DNA of 64,000 nt from Plutella xylostella (taxonomy: Eukaryota; Arthropoda; Insecta; Lepidoptera; Plutellidae): contig NC_063998.1 of assembly GCF_932276165.1 (NCBI RefSeq), forward strand, positions 6,336,501 to 6,400,500. Reading direction: 5' to 3'. Below, piece by piece: positions 1 to 10,550 of the stretch (positions are counted from its first letter, which is position 1; each line of letters opens with the position of its first letter). Under the pieces are notes generated by a model. The model was given only the letters and a program-made list of their open reading frames with translations. It was not told the origin of the DNA and ran no database searches. The position numbers were made by a program, and so were the translations under genes.

Positions 1-643
1 TAACGTTCCTAATAACCCGATCCTGTTTCTAATAATTCTGATCACCCTATCCTGGTCTACGGCATATCAATTGTAATATACCCCCCCCCTGTAGTGAACC
101 TTCGCTCTCTAACCTACCTATTTGAGACGTATTTTTCGCCCTAACTAAACTGAAACGAACTGAAGAGAAGTCTTGTAACGGTATACGTGTTTTGCATTAT
201 TCGTTTGGCCAATACGTGATCGTCTAGTCTAGCGGTTAGGACTCTACATTGCCGAAGTAACTCAAGTTCTTTTAGGAGGTTGAGAGAATCCCTACCCTAG
301 CACTAATCCCTAGAACCCTAGTTCATAATCCCTAGTTTATCTAAATTTTAGGACAACAGAACAAAGCTCAAGCAATAGTTATTTCTTAAAAAATATACAT
401 AATTGAGAGTGATTTAAAAATTTATATTATATATATATAAAAAAGGGTTTTAAATTTGAATAGAAGGTGCGCCCCGCCTCGCACACCCTATGAAGGACGA
501 CCAGATCCGTCCACCAGACCCATCTACCTTCTCTAGCCCACTGGCTCTATTCAAACTGTTTTTTTTTTTGTCAGTCAGTCCCTAGGAAAGGATCTATTGA
601 TTGGGATCCAGATGATGTTAATAATATTTTATTCAGCTTCACA
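1..643. other. Unassigned AT-rich stretch before the first tandem array
   Basis: No coding region or recognised repeat is supported here. There is a short C-run near 82-89, a TA-rich tract near 423-438, and a GC-richer pyrimidine-rich patch at about 465-545. A tRNA A-box-like string lies at about 225-240, but no convincing B box follows it. Confidence 0.5.
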
Positions 644-1012
644 ATTCGGCACGGATATCTCCTGAGCCTACTTAAGCATTTATTCGACACGGATATTTCC
701 TGAGTCTACTTATGCATTTATTCGACACGGATATTTCCTGAGTCTACTTCTGTATCCATAATATGTAATAGTTATTCGGCACGGATAGTTCCTGAGCCTA
801 CTCTTGTATTTTCGACACGGATATTCCCTGAGTCTACTTATACATTTATTCGACACGGATATTTCCTGAGTCTACTTATGTATCAATAATGTGTAATAGT
901 AATTAGGCACGGATAGTTCCTGAGCCTACTCTTGTATTTTCGACACGGATATTCCCTGAGTCTACTTATACATTTATTCGACACGGATATTTCCTGAGTC
1001 TACTCATGTGTA
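644..1012. repeat. Tandem array with 128-bp higher-order period
   Basis: Nine copies of a unit built on CACGGATA, a short variable stretch, CCTGAG(C/T)CTACT and an AT-rich linker. The CACGG cores start at 650, 688, 726, 780, 816, 854, 908, 944 and 982, so the spacings run 38, 38, 54, 36, 38, 54, 36, 38. From 726 onward the 54+36+38 pattern repeats exactly every 128 bp, which is a higher-order repeat made by amplifying a block of three monomers. The 54-bp intervals carry an extra ATAATATGTAATAG-like insert. No coding potential is visible. Confidence 0.9.
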
Positions 1013-1435
1013 TCGTCACAGTACAATGTCTTCCAATAATGGACATAATTAGAATATAATTACCATCTCCCATTTCAGCTTGTGTCAAGAGCAATCACTC
1101 AAATGTATCTCTATATTGTAGATCTCAGAGTTATGTGACAATTAATATTTTATCGATGCTGGCTTGTATCTACCATGGTACCTACAAGTTGTTCGAGGTG
1201 GTTTCCCTGCCTCTAATTAACTTCATCACAGTCAAGCTCAACATTACTTATTAATAACTAACTGTCATCATCTCCTCCTGTATATAGTATATTGGTAAGT
1301 TTGTAAGAAGAATCCAATTCAGCAACTGCTTTCCTTTACCCAAGCTGATAAGAAGTCATTTCAATTTATTTATCGGTAGTAAGTAACTCATGTACTATGA
1401 AAATATTTCCCTATCTTATTCAAAACTCAGTAAAT

Positions 1436-2035
1436 TTTATTTAGAATAGAATACAGTTGAAACTCTTATTGCCGCCAATCGCCTCAATGACCCTAATTAT
1501 AAGTTTTGTTTAATATTATCAACATCTTATCCAAACCCAAATCAATCATTATTTATATTAGCAGAATTAAAGTAGAATAATAAGTATAATAAATTAATAT
1601 TAATCACTGAATATGTAAAAGTTGTCATGGTCACAGTCAAGAATATATAGTCAATGATATCCATTTAAGCATCAAATTATTTATTTATTATTTATTTATT
1701 TATTCCAGTTAACTTAAAATAGTGTTAGTGCTCCTATGGCCGCCATCCAACACATTGACCCTACGGGTATAAGTATCTAATTGAAGGTATTTATTTTATT
1801 TAATCAGACAAGTAGATAACTTTAGTAAAAGTAAAGTTGGTGCTCAACTAGGTCGGCAACTGACTCATTGACCCTATTATTTATTAATTTTGTTTAATAT
1901 TCTTAACATCTTTTCCAAAGCAAAATTAATCTTTATTTATATTAATAAAAGGGTATAATGCAGGTTTTTAAGTATTATAAATTATCATTAACCTGCTGAA
2001 TATATAAGAATTGTCTTAGTCACAGTCAGTCAGGT
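1436..2035. repeat. Degenerate direct duplication
   Basis: Two diverged direct copies lie at about 1436-1660 and 1805-2035. Shared landmarks in the same order are CATTGACCCT or CAATGACCCT, TTTGTTTAATATT, AACATCTT(A/T)TCCAAA, ATTTATATTA, ACTGAATAT or GCTGAATAT, and GGTCACAGTCA or AGTCACAGTCA. A partial third copy near 1725-1775 keeps GGCCGCCATCC and CATTGACCCT. The copies are too diverged for a recent event. The element type is unknown. Confidence 0.65.
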
Positions 2036-3860
2036 ACAAGTTATGGCCAATGTAACCATTGAATAAAAGGAATAATTACATGAATTCTATTCTATTGTCT
2101 GATACATAACTAGTTATTGTAGTAAGTAAATACCTATTGAATTCCAATAAAACAAACTTTACATACTTAGGTGGGTAAGTAAGTACCACAATCATACCTA
2201 TCAAATATGTAGATCAGTAAGAAGCCTAGATTCACTAAGCATACATACATCAATAACATTCACCACACATGAGATACAAAAGGATAGCTTGTTTTCCCCT
2301 AAAATTCAATAACCTACTCTCCCACAGCCTAAACCTAACTGCTTAGCATCTAAGTGGTTTGAAGATGAAATGCATTTTATACAACCTTACATTTTAAACA
2401 ATGTTCCTAGTATCAAGTACCTAGTAAGTAAGTATAAATTAAGAATCTGGGTTTCTTAGTTCTGAACTAATGTTTTGAAAGTAGATTTATTTTGCAACCA
2501 ATACAACTCTGGTGTCCCTTAAATGTTTGTTGGTTTTGTTGCTGCCGAATTGTTAAGTATGTTTTTCTTTTATGATAAACAATACTTCAAATACCTGAAT
2601 TTACCAAGTGTAGCTAAACCCATAATAAAACCATAGAGAATCATTAAACTAGTGAATCACACAAGTACACACAATAATTATTCAAGTAGAAACATAGTAT
2701 TTTATGAAAATATGGTCCGGCCAATTTTCATCCCGGTGGAAAAATGTTTAAAATCATTTCAAATATTAAGAATACAAGTAATAAGTAATGTTTATAATAA
2801 CCACTCTTAGAGAATCAAAGTAGGTTGAGCTAGCTGTAGATTTTAAATTACTTAAGTACTAAATAGAAATGCTGATTCAAATAAGAATATAATTTTTCTA
2901 AATAGATTCATAGCTTAATATGAATAACCTGAAGCATATTCTTCATTCTGGTTTCAAGACTGAATAGATAAGTACATGCTTACATGAGAACTAGATGGAG
3001 TTGGTAGAAATAAGTTTATATTGTGTATCTCAGGAGATAAGTAAATAAGTACCGACTACCTAGGAATATGAATCTTCTTGTAACCTAAACAATTTCAGAA
3101 TGATCTAATATGTTACCTAATAGGTTAACTTAAATTGCAAGCACTTATCACTGAATAGGATTCCACATAATTATGTTATATATCTGATGAATCATCCATT
3201 ATTATTACTTAGGTACTTATTCAGATTGTTGTGCAAGCCTAGTAAGTTTGTAAACCAAATATGTTGGAACATAGGTTATGATCCACCACAATGAAACATA
3301 GGTACACCTAATGGTCTGTATTATGCTAATTACCGTTCTTTACTGGGTATGCAAAGACTGCTGGGTGAAACAATTTCAGGTAGATAGATTGCTGTGAGTA
3401 AAAGTAACATACTTAAATACCTACTTGACTCATTAGCCATCATCTCAATAGAACATACTATTCAATATCTGTACTATATTGATATAAGTAACTAAGTTTA
3501 TTCCTTCCAGGTAAACAAACATAGCTTGATGAAACAAGTGGGGTAATTTTCCCATAGTCGAATGTACTTATGCTTGTAAATTGATTGTTTTATGTGATAG
3601 AATCTTTAAGGCTGATTGATGAAGTAAAAGGTGGTTTCCTTGGGTCTCTCCTAATAAACCTAGGTACCCTAGCAGCCTTCAATTTCAAAATGGCCAAGAA
3701 GCTTAACAATAAATAATGGGAACAATTGGATTTTTAGGTTATGAAAAATATTCTAATTTTGAAACCAGAACAAAGTAGATAAATATTCTAATATAAAGAA
3801 TGGGGTGAAGTATAGATATGCTGTGATACCTCTAAATAGTGGTTATGACAAAATATTATC
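2036..3860. other. AT-rich intergenic or intronic DNA
   Basis: No ORF, exon or element was recognised. The stretch is full of short (T)AGGTA(C)CTA and GTAAGTAAGTA runs. These look like splice sites but occur without coding frames, so they were not called as exons. Confidence 0.5.
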
Positions 3861-3864
3861 GACA

Positions 3865-4135
3865 CTTAGCTGAGGATCCTGAAGCGCCGCCGCCGGCCGG
3901 TCGAAGCTGCAAAACCACCCCGCCATAAAATACACTTCCACTAACGCTCCATCCTATCCCCCGAAACTCCACGAGAAGACCAAGGGCCCGTTTTCTTCCC
4001 GAAACCTCTTTTATAGCCTCCCTGACCATCGACTCCCCCTTCTTTTTTTTTTCTTTCCCGGTTCATCCATCGAACTTTATCGATTCAACCCCCTCCCTAA
4101 GATCCTAGACTACAGGTGGCGCCACTGAGCTAGAC
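3865..4135. promoter_or_regulatory. CpG- and pyrimidine-rich block
   Basis: A GC-richer island (GCGCCGCCGCCGGCCGG at about 3882-3898) is followed by a C/T-rich run to about 4095, in otherwise AT-rich DNA. It contains TATAAAAT-like words but no supported ORF. It could be a promoter or 5' untranslated region, or the remnant of a mobile-element terminal repeat, since a TGTGATACC lies at about 3822. The role is not settled. Confidence 0.25.
4113..4125 (+). promoter_or_regulatory. CTCF-like motif
   Basis: CAGGTGGCGCCAC matches the core of the insect CTCF insulator motif (AGGTGGCGC). This is a motif match only; occupancy cannot be judged from sequence. A weaker related word lies 464 bp downstream. 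Confidence 0.35.
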
Positions 4136-5312
4136 AATAACACAACTATTAAATATTTTTAAGGTAATAAACCGATGAACTATTGTTCTATAATTATTGA
4201 TAATTAATATTATTATTATTTAACTAGTATTTACTAATTTTAAGTCCTGATTCGATTAATTAGAACTAAAAGATACTCAGTTGAGCGTCAAGGAGGCGTA
4301 GTACGTAAAGTGTCGCGTAAATTAGTGTTGTGCAAATCTGATCCTCATAATAATAACTTATCACTATGGCGTCATTCATTTCAATAATCAAACAATAATT
4401 AACAGAGCCGTATAAACGGTTGAAACATAATATAACCGAATCTAGTATGATATCTCTTTAAACTCTAAGCGTCAACAATAAGACTTGTACTTATTCTAGG
4501 TATCTGTCGATTCGAACGACACAACACCCCCCGAACATTACCATATAAGGAAATGCGTCATCGAGTCTAACCCAATAGATGGCACTAGTGTGGCATTTCT
4601 ACATCTCGGTATGGTTGTGTTTTCCAACCAGCGTATAGTCTTATTTTGCTTATAATAAAAATTTCGCCCATCTATACATAAATATTGTAATAATGTATAA
4701 GTCTGCTACGGACGGACTATGTTCCGTTACAAGGCCTCTATCTCATTGTATTAAACGTGTCAAGTGGACAACTCTCGTTCGTTCGTTTTTTTTTTCAATA
4801 TAGAGTAACCCTCCAGTATCGATGGATTGTGTCAGTTTTTGTTCTCCCACCTCGCATTTATCACGACAAGTGCTTTGTGTTGTTTACCTGCCTCTAATGT
4901 GCGCTGTTTTGTTCTTGACTTTTGTTTGGAACCACTGAATGGACGCTGGGAAGTGGCCCGGTCTCGCATTGAACGGTTAACTGTGTGTCTTCAATTTCCC
5001 ATTGATGAATTGATTTTGTAAAGGGAGCTTTTTAAGGAATGATATAATGTGTAGGTATATTTTTTTGAGCGGCTGGTAGGTAAATAGTAAGTAAGTGCTT
5101 ACATATAATTTAGTTTGAAGTGAACTGACTGAAGGTAGATAGGCTAGGTACGGTGGCCTGCGCCTAAAAGTATACAGGCGGAGTTTTTAAAATAGCGATC
5201 TCAAGCTCACAATTCACATGCTGCTCAAGCACATCCACATAAACACCACTGCTACACACATCACACACAACACGTCTCTGGATTTATAACAGATGTAGCT
5301 GGTCCCTTCATT
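4136..5312. other. Unassigned stretch
   Basis: Apart from the CTCF-like word near 4577, no gene or repeat was recognised. A 64-codon open frame at 4827-5021 has no splice or motif support and is not called. CA-rich sequence at about 5210-5340 leads into the SINE below. Confidence 0.45.
4577..4586 (+). promoter_or_regulatory. Second, weaker CTCF-like motif
   Basis: TAGATGGCAC followed by TAG resembles the AGATGGCRC form of the CTCF core. It is short enough to occur by chance and is listed because of the stronger match at 4113. Confidence 0.2.
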
Positions 5313-5324
5313 ATCAGAGAGGAA

Positions 5325-5589
5325 CACACACACGCACTCACGCCTTGTACTAATGTACTCCCTTGCGGGTTAGGCAGAGGTGCATTGCTGCACCCACTTT
5401 TCGCCAGAGTGTATGTTAGTCCCAATGTAATAGGGGCGGGCCTATTGCCATTTTACGGGCACATCCAAGACCTGAGAACAAATATCTGTGTTTAAACAAA
5501 TATCTGCCCCAGCCGGGAATCGAACCCGGGACCATCGGCTCAGTAGTCAGGGTCAACAGGGTCACTAACCACTACGCCATTCGGTCGTC
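5325..5589 (-). mobile_element. tRNA-derived SINE (family A), full copy
   Basis: Read on the minus strand it begins with a tRNA-like head. An A-box-like GGCGTAGTGGTTAGTGACC is followed by the B box GGTTCGATTCCCGGC. A body of about 190 bp follows, ending in GGCGTGAGTGCGTG and a GT-rich tail. A 12-bp target-site duplication, ATCAGAGAGGAA, flanks it at 5313-5324 and 5590-5601. That fixes both ends and shows retrotransposition by LINE machinery. Other copies of this family are at 8569 (truncated), 33561 (fragment) and part of 10480. Confidence 0.9.
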
Positions 5590-5601
5590 ATCAGAGAGGA
5601 A

Positions 5602-6578
5602 ATGGAAGGAAATGACCGGCTATAGGATACCACTTTTGCAACATCCTGTAGATCATGTTCCGTTAGCTACCACATTACCGCAGACGCATTTACTTGTCAT
5701 TGTACCTAGCCTAGCCAAATTAAATGATTTAATAATACAAATTTCCATTCTAAACTAAAAAAGGGGCAAAAGGGAAAAATATCTCCGACACAGCAACTTT
5801 CGAAGCCAATCACTACTCTTTTCTATGAAAAGTGCAGAAGGCAATGACGGACGATAGATTAACTCCCAGCATACGAGGATGTGACACGTAAGTAGAAAAT
5901 CCCTTGCGAATACTCCACATTCACTTTATTATCGGCCTTCGTCACTTGCGATCTGCACGCTGATATAAACCTAAATACTTAGTTCATTAGAGTCTAGAAA
6001 GTGACGGTGGGGTGATAGGAGGGGACAATGGGTGAATGTAGTGGGCTTTCGTAGCCTTATTTATGGCTGGAGTGTTTGACGCTATGGGCCGCCTGATAGA
6101 TAAGTTACGATCGCTTGTCTGGGACGACGACGTGACGGATACAAAAAAAGGAATACGTGATTCGGTTTTCAATATTTTAAATAAAGAACGTCCACTTTTC
6201 CACTTTAAAAATGGCACCGATAAAGAACCCTTTGAAAACCGGAAGAAAACGCGCTTTTATAAGACCCTTTAAAGGCTATTTATTCTGAAAGCGTCAACAA
6301 CGCGACCGCACTATATTATACATTGTATAATGTACATACTATACTATTATAAACTATCCCACTGTATCCCACAAGTAACTTGATGTGTGAGCTAATTTTA
6401 TGGCATTACATACCAGAACAGTGCTGAAGTCTCAGAATAATAACAGACACCCAATATAAATCCGACAAAACGTATCACCTGGTACTCGTATATCAACACA
6501 CATGTATGTAATAAGGATCACTCACCTAGTTTGGCGCTAGCAGCTTAGCTAAAATATAATCACATTTATGGCAGTGAG
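5602..6578. other. Unassigned stretch
   Basis: No element recognised. A 69-codon frame at 6063-6272 starts with ATG and is hydrophilic, but has no homology I recognise, no promoter and no splice context, so it is not called. A GTGAGT donor-like word on the minus strand near 6525 would only end a 23-nt block that contains stops. Confidence 0.4.
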
Positions 6579-6580
6579 TA

Positions 6581-7518
6581 GGGGAACCCGGGGTAAGATG
6601 GGGTCGTGGGGTAAGACGGGACCCCCCACATATATGCAAAACTATACATCTTATGAATATGAGTAATGAGCCAATAGAAAGGCTTAAATGATCGACCTTT
6701 AGTGCGCCAGTGACAGCAGCTGTGAGCGCATGCGTTTTTTGTGTAAGCTCAATTGTTTGTTTTTGCGTAGTGTCCATGTTATTTTTGACCGGTAGAAACA
6801 AGGTCACAACACAGTAAGTAAAAAAGTGGCATTTTTGGTAATTGTGTATTTATATTTAAAGTTTGCTACGCTTTATTTAGATATGTGTAAAATCTCTTTC
6901 ACATTGAAAGTTTTTTTTAATGAATTATTTTTATAAAAAATATAACGTGGGGCAAGACGGGGTAATTTTAGAGGGGCAAGATGGTGTATGGATCAAGCTT
7001 GGTGAAGTTTTTTTTTTCTCCAACCCGATATTTGACATTAAAGAAGGGCTTTAAAAGGGCTACAGGGAAGTTGGCTAAAAACACAAAGCAGATACTGTTT
7101 ACGAAGAAGAAAAACAACGAAGATGACTGTGTCTATCTCTGCTGTGAGGATATCAACAGTCCTACTTTAAATCTAGGGAAAACTGGGTCGGATGTCAAAG
7201 GTGCAGGCGTTGGGCTCACACTGCAGGTGCTGGTGTTGACGATAAAAACACAGAAGAAGTGTTATTTGTATGTTTTGTGCCCCACATAGTATATTTACCC
7301 CATCTTACCCCGTACACGGGGCAAGATGGTTTATTTCCCATTTTTTACATTTCTTAAAATAAGTAAATTGTAATGATTACTTTTTTGGCAAAAGCTGTGC
7401 CAAAGTGTTCGTCATTAAGTTCCTAATGAGCCATTAATAATTGATAACGTTGTGGTTATAAATACCTGTTGTTTTTTTTTATTTTCCCTTAGCGACCCCG
7501 TCTTACCCCGGGTTCCCC
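6581..7518 (+). mobile_element. pogo/Tigger-type DNA transposon, internally deleted
   Basis: About 940 bp bounded by 26-bp terminal inverted repeats (6581-6606 and 7493-7518, one mismatch) that begin GGGGAACCCGGGGTAAGA. A TA dinucleotide flanks each end, the target duplication expected of the Tc1/mariner/pogo superfamily. GGGGTAAGATGGGG-like words recur subterminally in both orientations, near 6610, 6947, 6970, 7293 and 7317. The inside keeps only the C-terminal end of a transposase (next entry). This is therefore a non-autonomous deletion derivative. Confidence 0.85.
6981..7290 (+). pseudogene. Transposase C-terminal remnant (pogo/Tigger family), frameshifted
   Basis: The first part, 6981 to about 7177, is one open frame with a basic stretch and then DDCVYLCCED, resembling the start of the small zinc finger at the end of Tigger/pogo transposases. 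From about 7178 the homology continues in another frame, E-N-W-V-G-C-x-x-C-x-x-W-A-H with a following AGAGVDD. This is the typical W..C..C..WAH signature. The frame change and the missing helix-turn-helix and DDE parts mean it cannot make an active enzyme. Assignment rests on the motif plus the TA-flanked terminal repeats. Confidence 0.75.
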
Positions 7519-7744
7519 TATATTTCAAATACCGTATTGCGGATGCGAGACTGGGGCCGCATTTCCCTCAGGAAATATCGCGCTGGTTCCAGCACTAAGT
7601 GATAATAGGGCGCCAGCCTGCAGCCAGAATGAGGACGGGGTAAATACTTGCTTATAGTTATTGAAACTGCGGGGAAATTAAATATTTTTTGCATAAAAAT
7701 TGTGACTAGACAGCAGGATTGAGGAAACGGAAGAAAGGTTTTAA

Positions 7745-7860
7745 CACATTAGATAGATAGAATATTCTTTATTTGCACACAAACAAGGACAGAAGTTACG
7801 TACAGTTCCCCAAAATTGATAATGCACATAGAAATCTTCGCCATTGTTCGGCAACGGTCG
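7745..7860 (-). mobile_element. 3' tail of a truncated non-LTR retroelement
   Basis: On the minus strand the sequence reads GTGTGCAAATAAAGAATATT and then TCTATCTATCT. This is an AATAAA signal followed by a short tetranucleotide tail, as in several lepidopteran LINE and SINE 3' ends. No ORF remains, so the 5' limit is approximate. Confidence 0.4.
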
Positions 7861-8164
7861 TATTCCCGAGCGTTAGAAAACTATTATGTATTTAGAGTGG
7901 TTAAGTGCATTTTCTTCATGAAATTTTAGTAGAATTATGTAATTGGTGCTAAAAGAGATAATTGATTTATCAGTAACGAAATTTGATTCGATAATTCATA
8001 ATATTCCATAATATTAAAATTTACTTCGAAAATATTACAGTAGGTACTTTTCAAGTGTCTTACTGAAGCTGATGTAAAGATGGATGAAAGAAGGTTTGAA
8101 TAACACAAGGTTTATATTATAAGGAGAAATGGATTTCAAACACAGGTTTATATAAAAAAAAATT

Positions 8165-8270
8165 AAATCTCAGTTCAAAAGTATTTACAGCACTGATTAT
8201 TTCACATTAATAAAAATGTTTACATTAAAATCTCAGTTCAAAAGTATTTACAGCGCTGATCATTCACAAT
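8165..8270. repeat. Two-copy direct repeat, about 62-bp period
   Basis: AAATCTCAGTTCAAAAGTAT with the following TTACAGC(A/G)CTGAT occurs at about 8165 and again at about 8228. The copies are nearly identical, so the duplication looks fairly recent. Confidence 0.75.
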
Positions 8271-8327
8271 AATATTACAATCATTGACTTATATATTACT
8301 AGCGTAAGGACAGGCCCAACTGCTTTA

Positions 8328-8415
8328 GAGAATGACACCATCGCGTTGGCCCTAAAACCTCATAAATCTGTCATAATTTGTATGAAATTAGGGCCAGCGC
8401 GCGGGTGCCATTTTC
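8328..8415. repeat. Imperfect hairpin
   Basis: Arms 8328-8356 and 8387-8415 are complementary at 23 of 29 positions. Several mismatches would be G:U pairs in RNA. The arms contain GCGTTGGCCCTAA and TTAGGGCCAGCGC around a 30-bp loop. It may be a small foldback MITE. A structured RNA is possible but unsupported. Confidence 0.5.
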
Positions 8416-8568
8416 TTTTGACAAAACGTTCTGACGGGCGTATCCTTCCTTTTGAAATCATTGATTACAATTACAAACTTGGTCTTTTGGGTGTGGCTTT
8501 ATTGGCAAAGTGAAGTGAATGTGCCTCATAATATGGCATCGTCAAAAATAATTAAAGTTGAAATTAAA

Positions 8569-8812
8569 CCCTGACTACTGAGCCGATGGTCCCGGGTTCG
8601 ATTCCCGGCTGGGGCAGATATTTGTTTAAACACAGATATTTGTTCTCGGGTCTTGGATGTGCCCGTAAAATGGCAATAGGCCCGCCCCCTATTACATTGG
8701 GACTAACATAACACTCTGGCGAAAAGTGGGTGCAGTAATGCACCTCTGCCTACCCCGCAAGGGAGTACATTAGTACAAGGCGTGAGTGCGTGTTTTTTTT
8801 TTTTTTTTTTTT
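8569..8812 (+). mobile_element. SINE family A, 5'-truncated, T-tailed
   Basis: It begins inside the tRNA-like head, just before the B box GGTTCGATTCCCGGC. It then matches the element at 5325-5589 in opposite orientation through to GGCGTGAGTGCGTG, and ends in a run of about 20 T. An 11-bp target duplication, TTGAAATTAAA, flanks it at 8558-8568 and 8813-8823. The 5' truncation plus flanking duplication is typical of incomplete reverse transcription. Several minus-strand ORFs with poly-lysine here are only readings of the T-run. Confidence 0.9.
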
Positions 8813-8823
8813 TTGAAATTAAA

Positions 8824-10359
8824 TTCACATTTGAAAAAAATAACAAGAACGATGTGTAATTGCAGCTCTTTATAATTCCACAAAAGTAATATTGATCTTG
8901 ACCTTGAGACCCTTGACTGATCGGTGACAGCCACCGACCGCCCAAATTGTTTTCGATTATGTGTCACATGATATTGACTACTATTTCTTTCGAACAAGGA
9001 TCAAAATGCAAGTGCTTTGTTTAAGGCACTGATTCGGGTGTTTCCGGGAATACGACAGTTTGCGAAGATTTGCATGCGCATTATTAAGATGGGAGAACTG
9101 TAACATATTTACTAACACATAGGTACAAAAATAGCGGCCTAATTACATAAATTATTATTCTATATTAACTATTAATATTATTATAACATTTAGGCTGTAT
9201 GCCATTTTTTATTGCATAAATAACAACATTTTATTATCCGAATAGTAGCTTTGTATTTAGTCACGGATTTATAAACTCAAAAAGTACGAACCGACCTTTC
9301 ATTTGTGTACAAATCAATACAGCTTTTATTGATTTTCATTTACCTGTGTAACTAACAGGGCCACTGTAGTGTAGCTGGAACTAAGTTAAGGTCAGTCATA
9401 ATTATAGTATAATCATAATATCGTGTCGTATCACTATTAAAAAAAAATACACTTTTCTTTAACTTCAAAGTGGGACACAAAAATAATACATATTAATACA
9501 TATAACTGCTAACCAAGCCTAAATCAGATTGGGATAAATTTCCTAACAATGGCACACTCAATAGAAAATCTCTCGTATTTTTCGTTACTGTGTCACTACC
9601 ACCAATTCAAAACAACAATTGAGCGAATTATGCAATTCCCTAACAGAATAACTAACTCGTAGTTACATTAGCGAGTGACGAACGCTACACGTCACACGTA
9701 ACCGAGTTATGTCTAACTCTATGGGCAATTCTACAACTATTGCGGGATTAGATCTACCGTGAACTTAGTTAGCGCAAGTTTAGCCTCCCTCCTTCGTCGC
9801 TTATTGTAGTAAAGATAAGTTCTGTACAAACCGCGATTGGAAACTGGGCGCTAGCCGGCTTGCAGCGATATCATAGTTTAGGGAGATGATATTGGTTATA
9901 GTTGCCGTGTTTTCCTATTCCAATCTTTATGGGCGGACAAATTAAACATTATATAGTGATGGGGGTGATAAAGTAAGTTATGTCATTCACCATGATCGAA
10001 GCATTCACCAGCCATTATATTTAAAGCACTTAAAATCGTTAATTTTTTTTTGTATGTAACCATAGCGGTTTTGAGCATTGTGGTGAGTAAGTGAACAAAA
10101 GTGTCCACAAAATGCTGAACACAAGGCTACCTAGTATAATTTTACGAGCAATAAGAGCTGATATTGTACAAATTTCACTCAGCCCTAACACTTTTATTAG
10201 TAATAACAGTTAATGAAAAAAAATATGGACAAACATAACAACTTTTTAGATGGGCCAATAGCACCACTCACACTCAACCCGTAAAAGTCCACTGCAGGAC
10301 ATGTCATGCAATACTGAATACTTAGCAGGCAGTTTGGAAATACAGAATCATTTAACATC
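8824..10359. other. Unassigned stretch
   Basis: AT-rich DNA with no supported gene or repeat on either strand. Confidence 0.45.
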
Positions 10360-10550
10360 GAACACTCTAGAAAAAAACGTTTATACAAACAGATATTGGT
10401 CCCGGTTGGGATTCGAACCCGGATACTTCGGCACATGAGACAATGTTAATAACCACTGCACCGGTGGACAACTTACGATTGTGCCGAGGGTCCGAGTTCG
10501 ATCTCACAATATAACATTACTTACCACAAGGCGTGAGTCTGTGTGTACTG
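10360..10550. mobile_element. Two abutting tRNA-SINE fragments in opposite orientation
   Basis: On the minus strand, 10475 down to about 10360 gives a tRNA-like head. It has the A-box-like GTGCAGTGGTTATTAAC and the B box GGGTTCGAATCCC, followed by ATATCTGTTTGTATAAACG. On the plus strand from about 10485, GGGTCCGAGTTCGATCTC is another degenerate B box. It runs on to ACAAGGCGTGAGTCTGTGTG, the tail seen in SINE family A. The head-to-head join suggests insertion of one SINE in another or a rearrangement. Internal deletions are evident. Confidence 0.6.

Noticed and set aside
215..300. tRNA-like string GTCTAGCGGTTAGGA
   Set aside because: Matches an A box, but no B box or cloverleaf follows. Insufficient even for a SINE call.
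3822..4130. Solo LTR starting TGTGATACC and ending CTACA with a TGGCGCC primer-binding-like word
   Set aside because: No matching second LTR, no retroviral-type ORF downstream and no target duplication. The TGGCGCC word fits a CTCF motif equally well.
5987..6272. 69-codon frame at 6063 and overlapping minus-strand frame
   Set aside because: A decent ATG context but no homology, splice or promoter evidence. The length is expected by chance in 64 kb.
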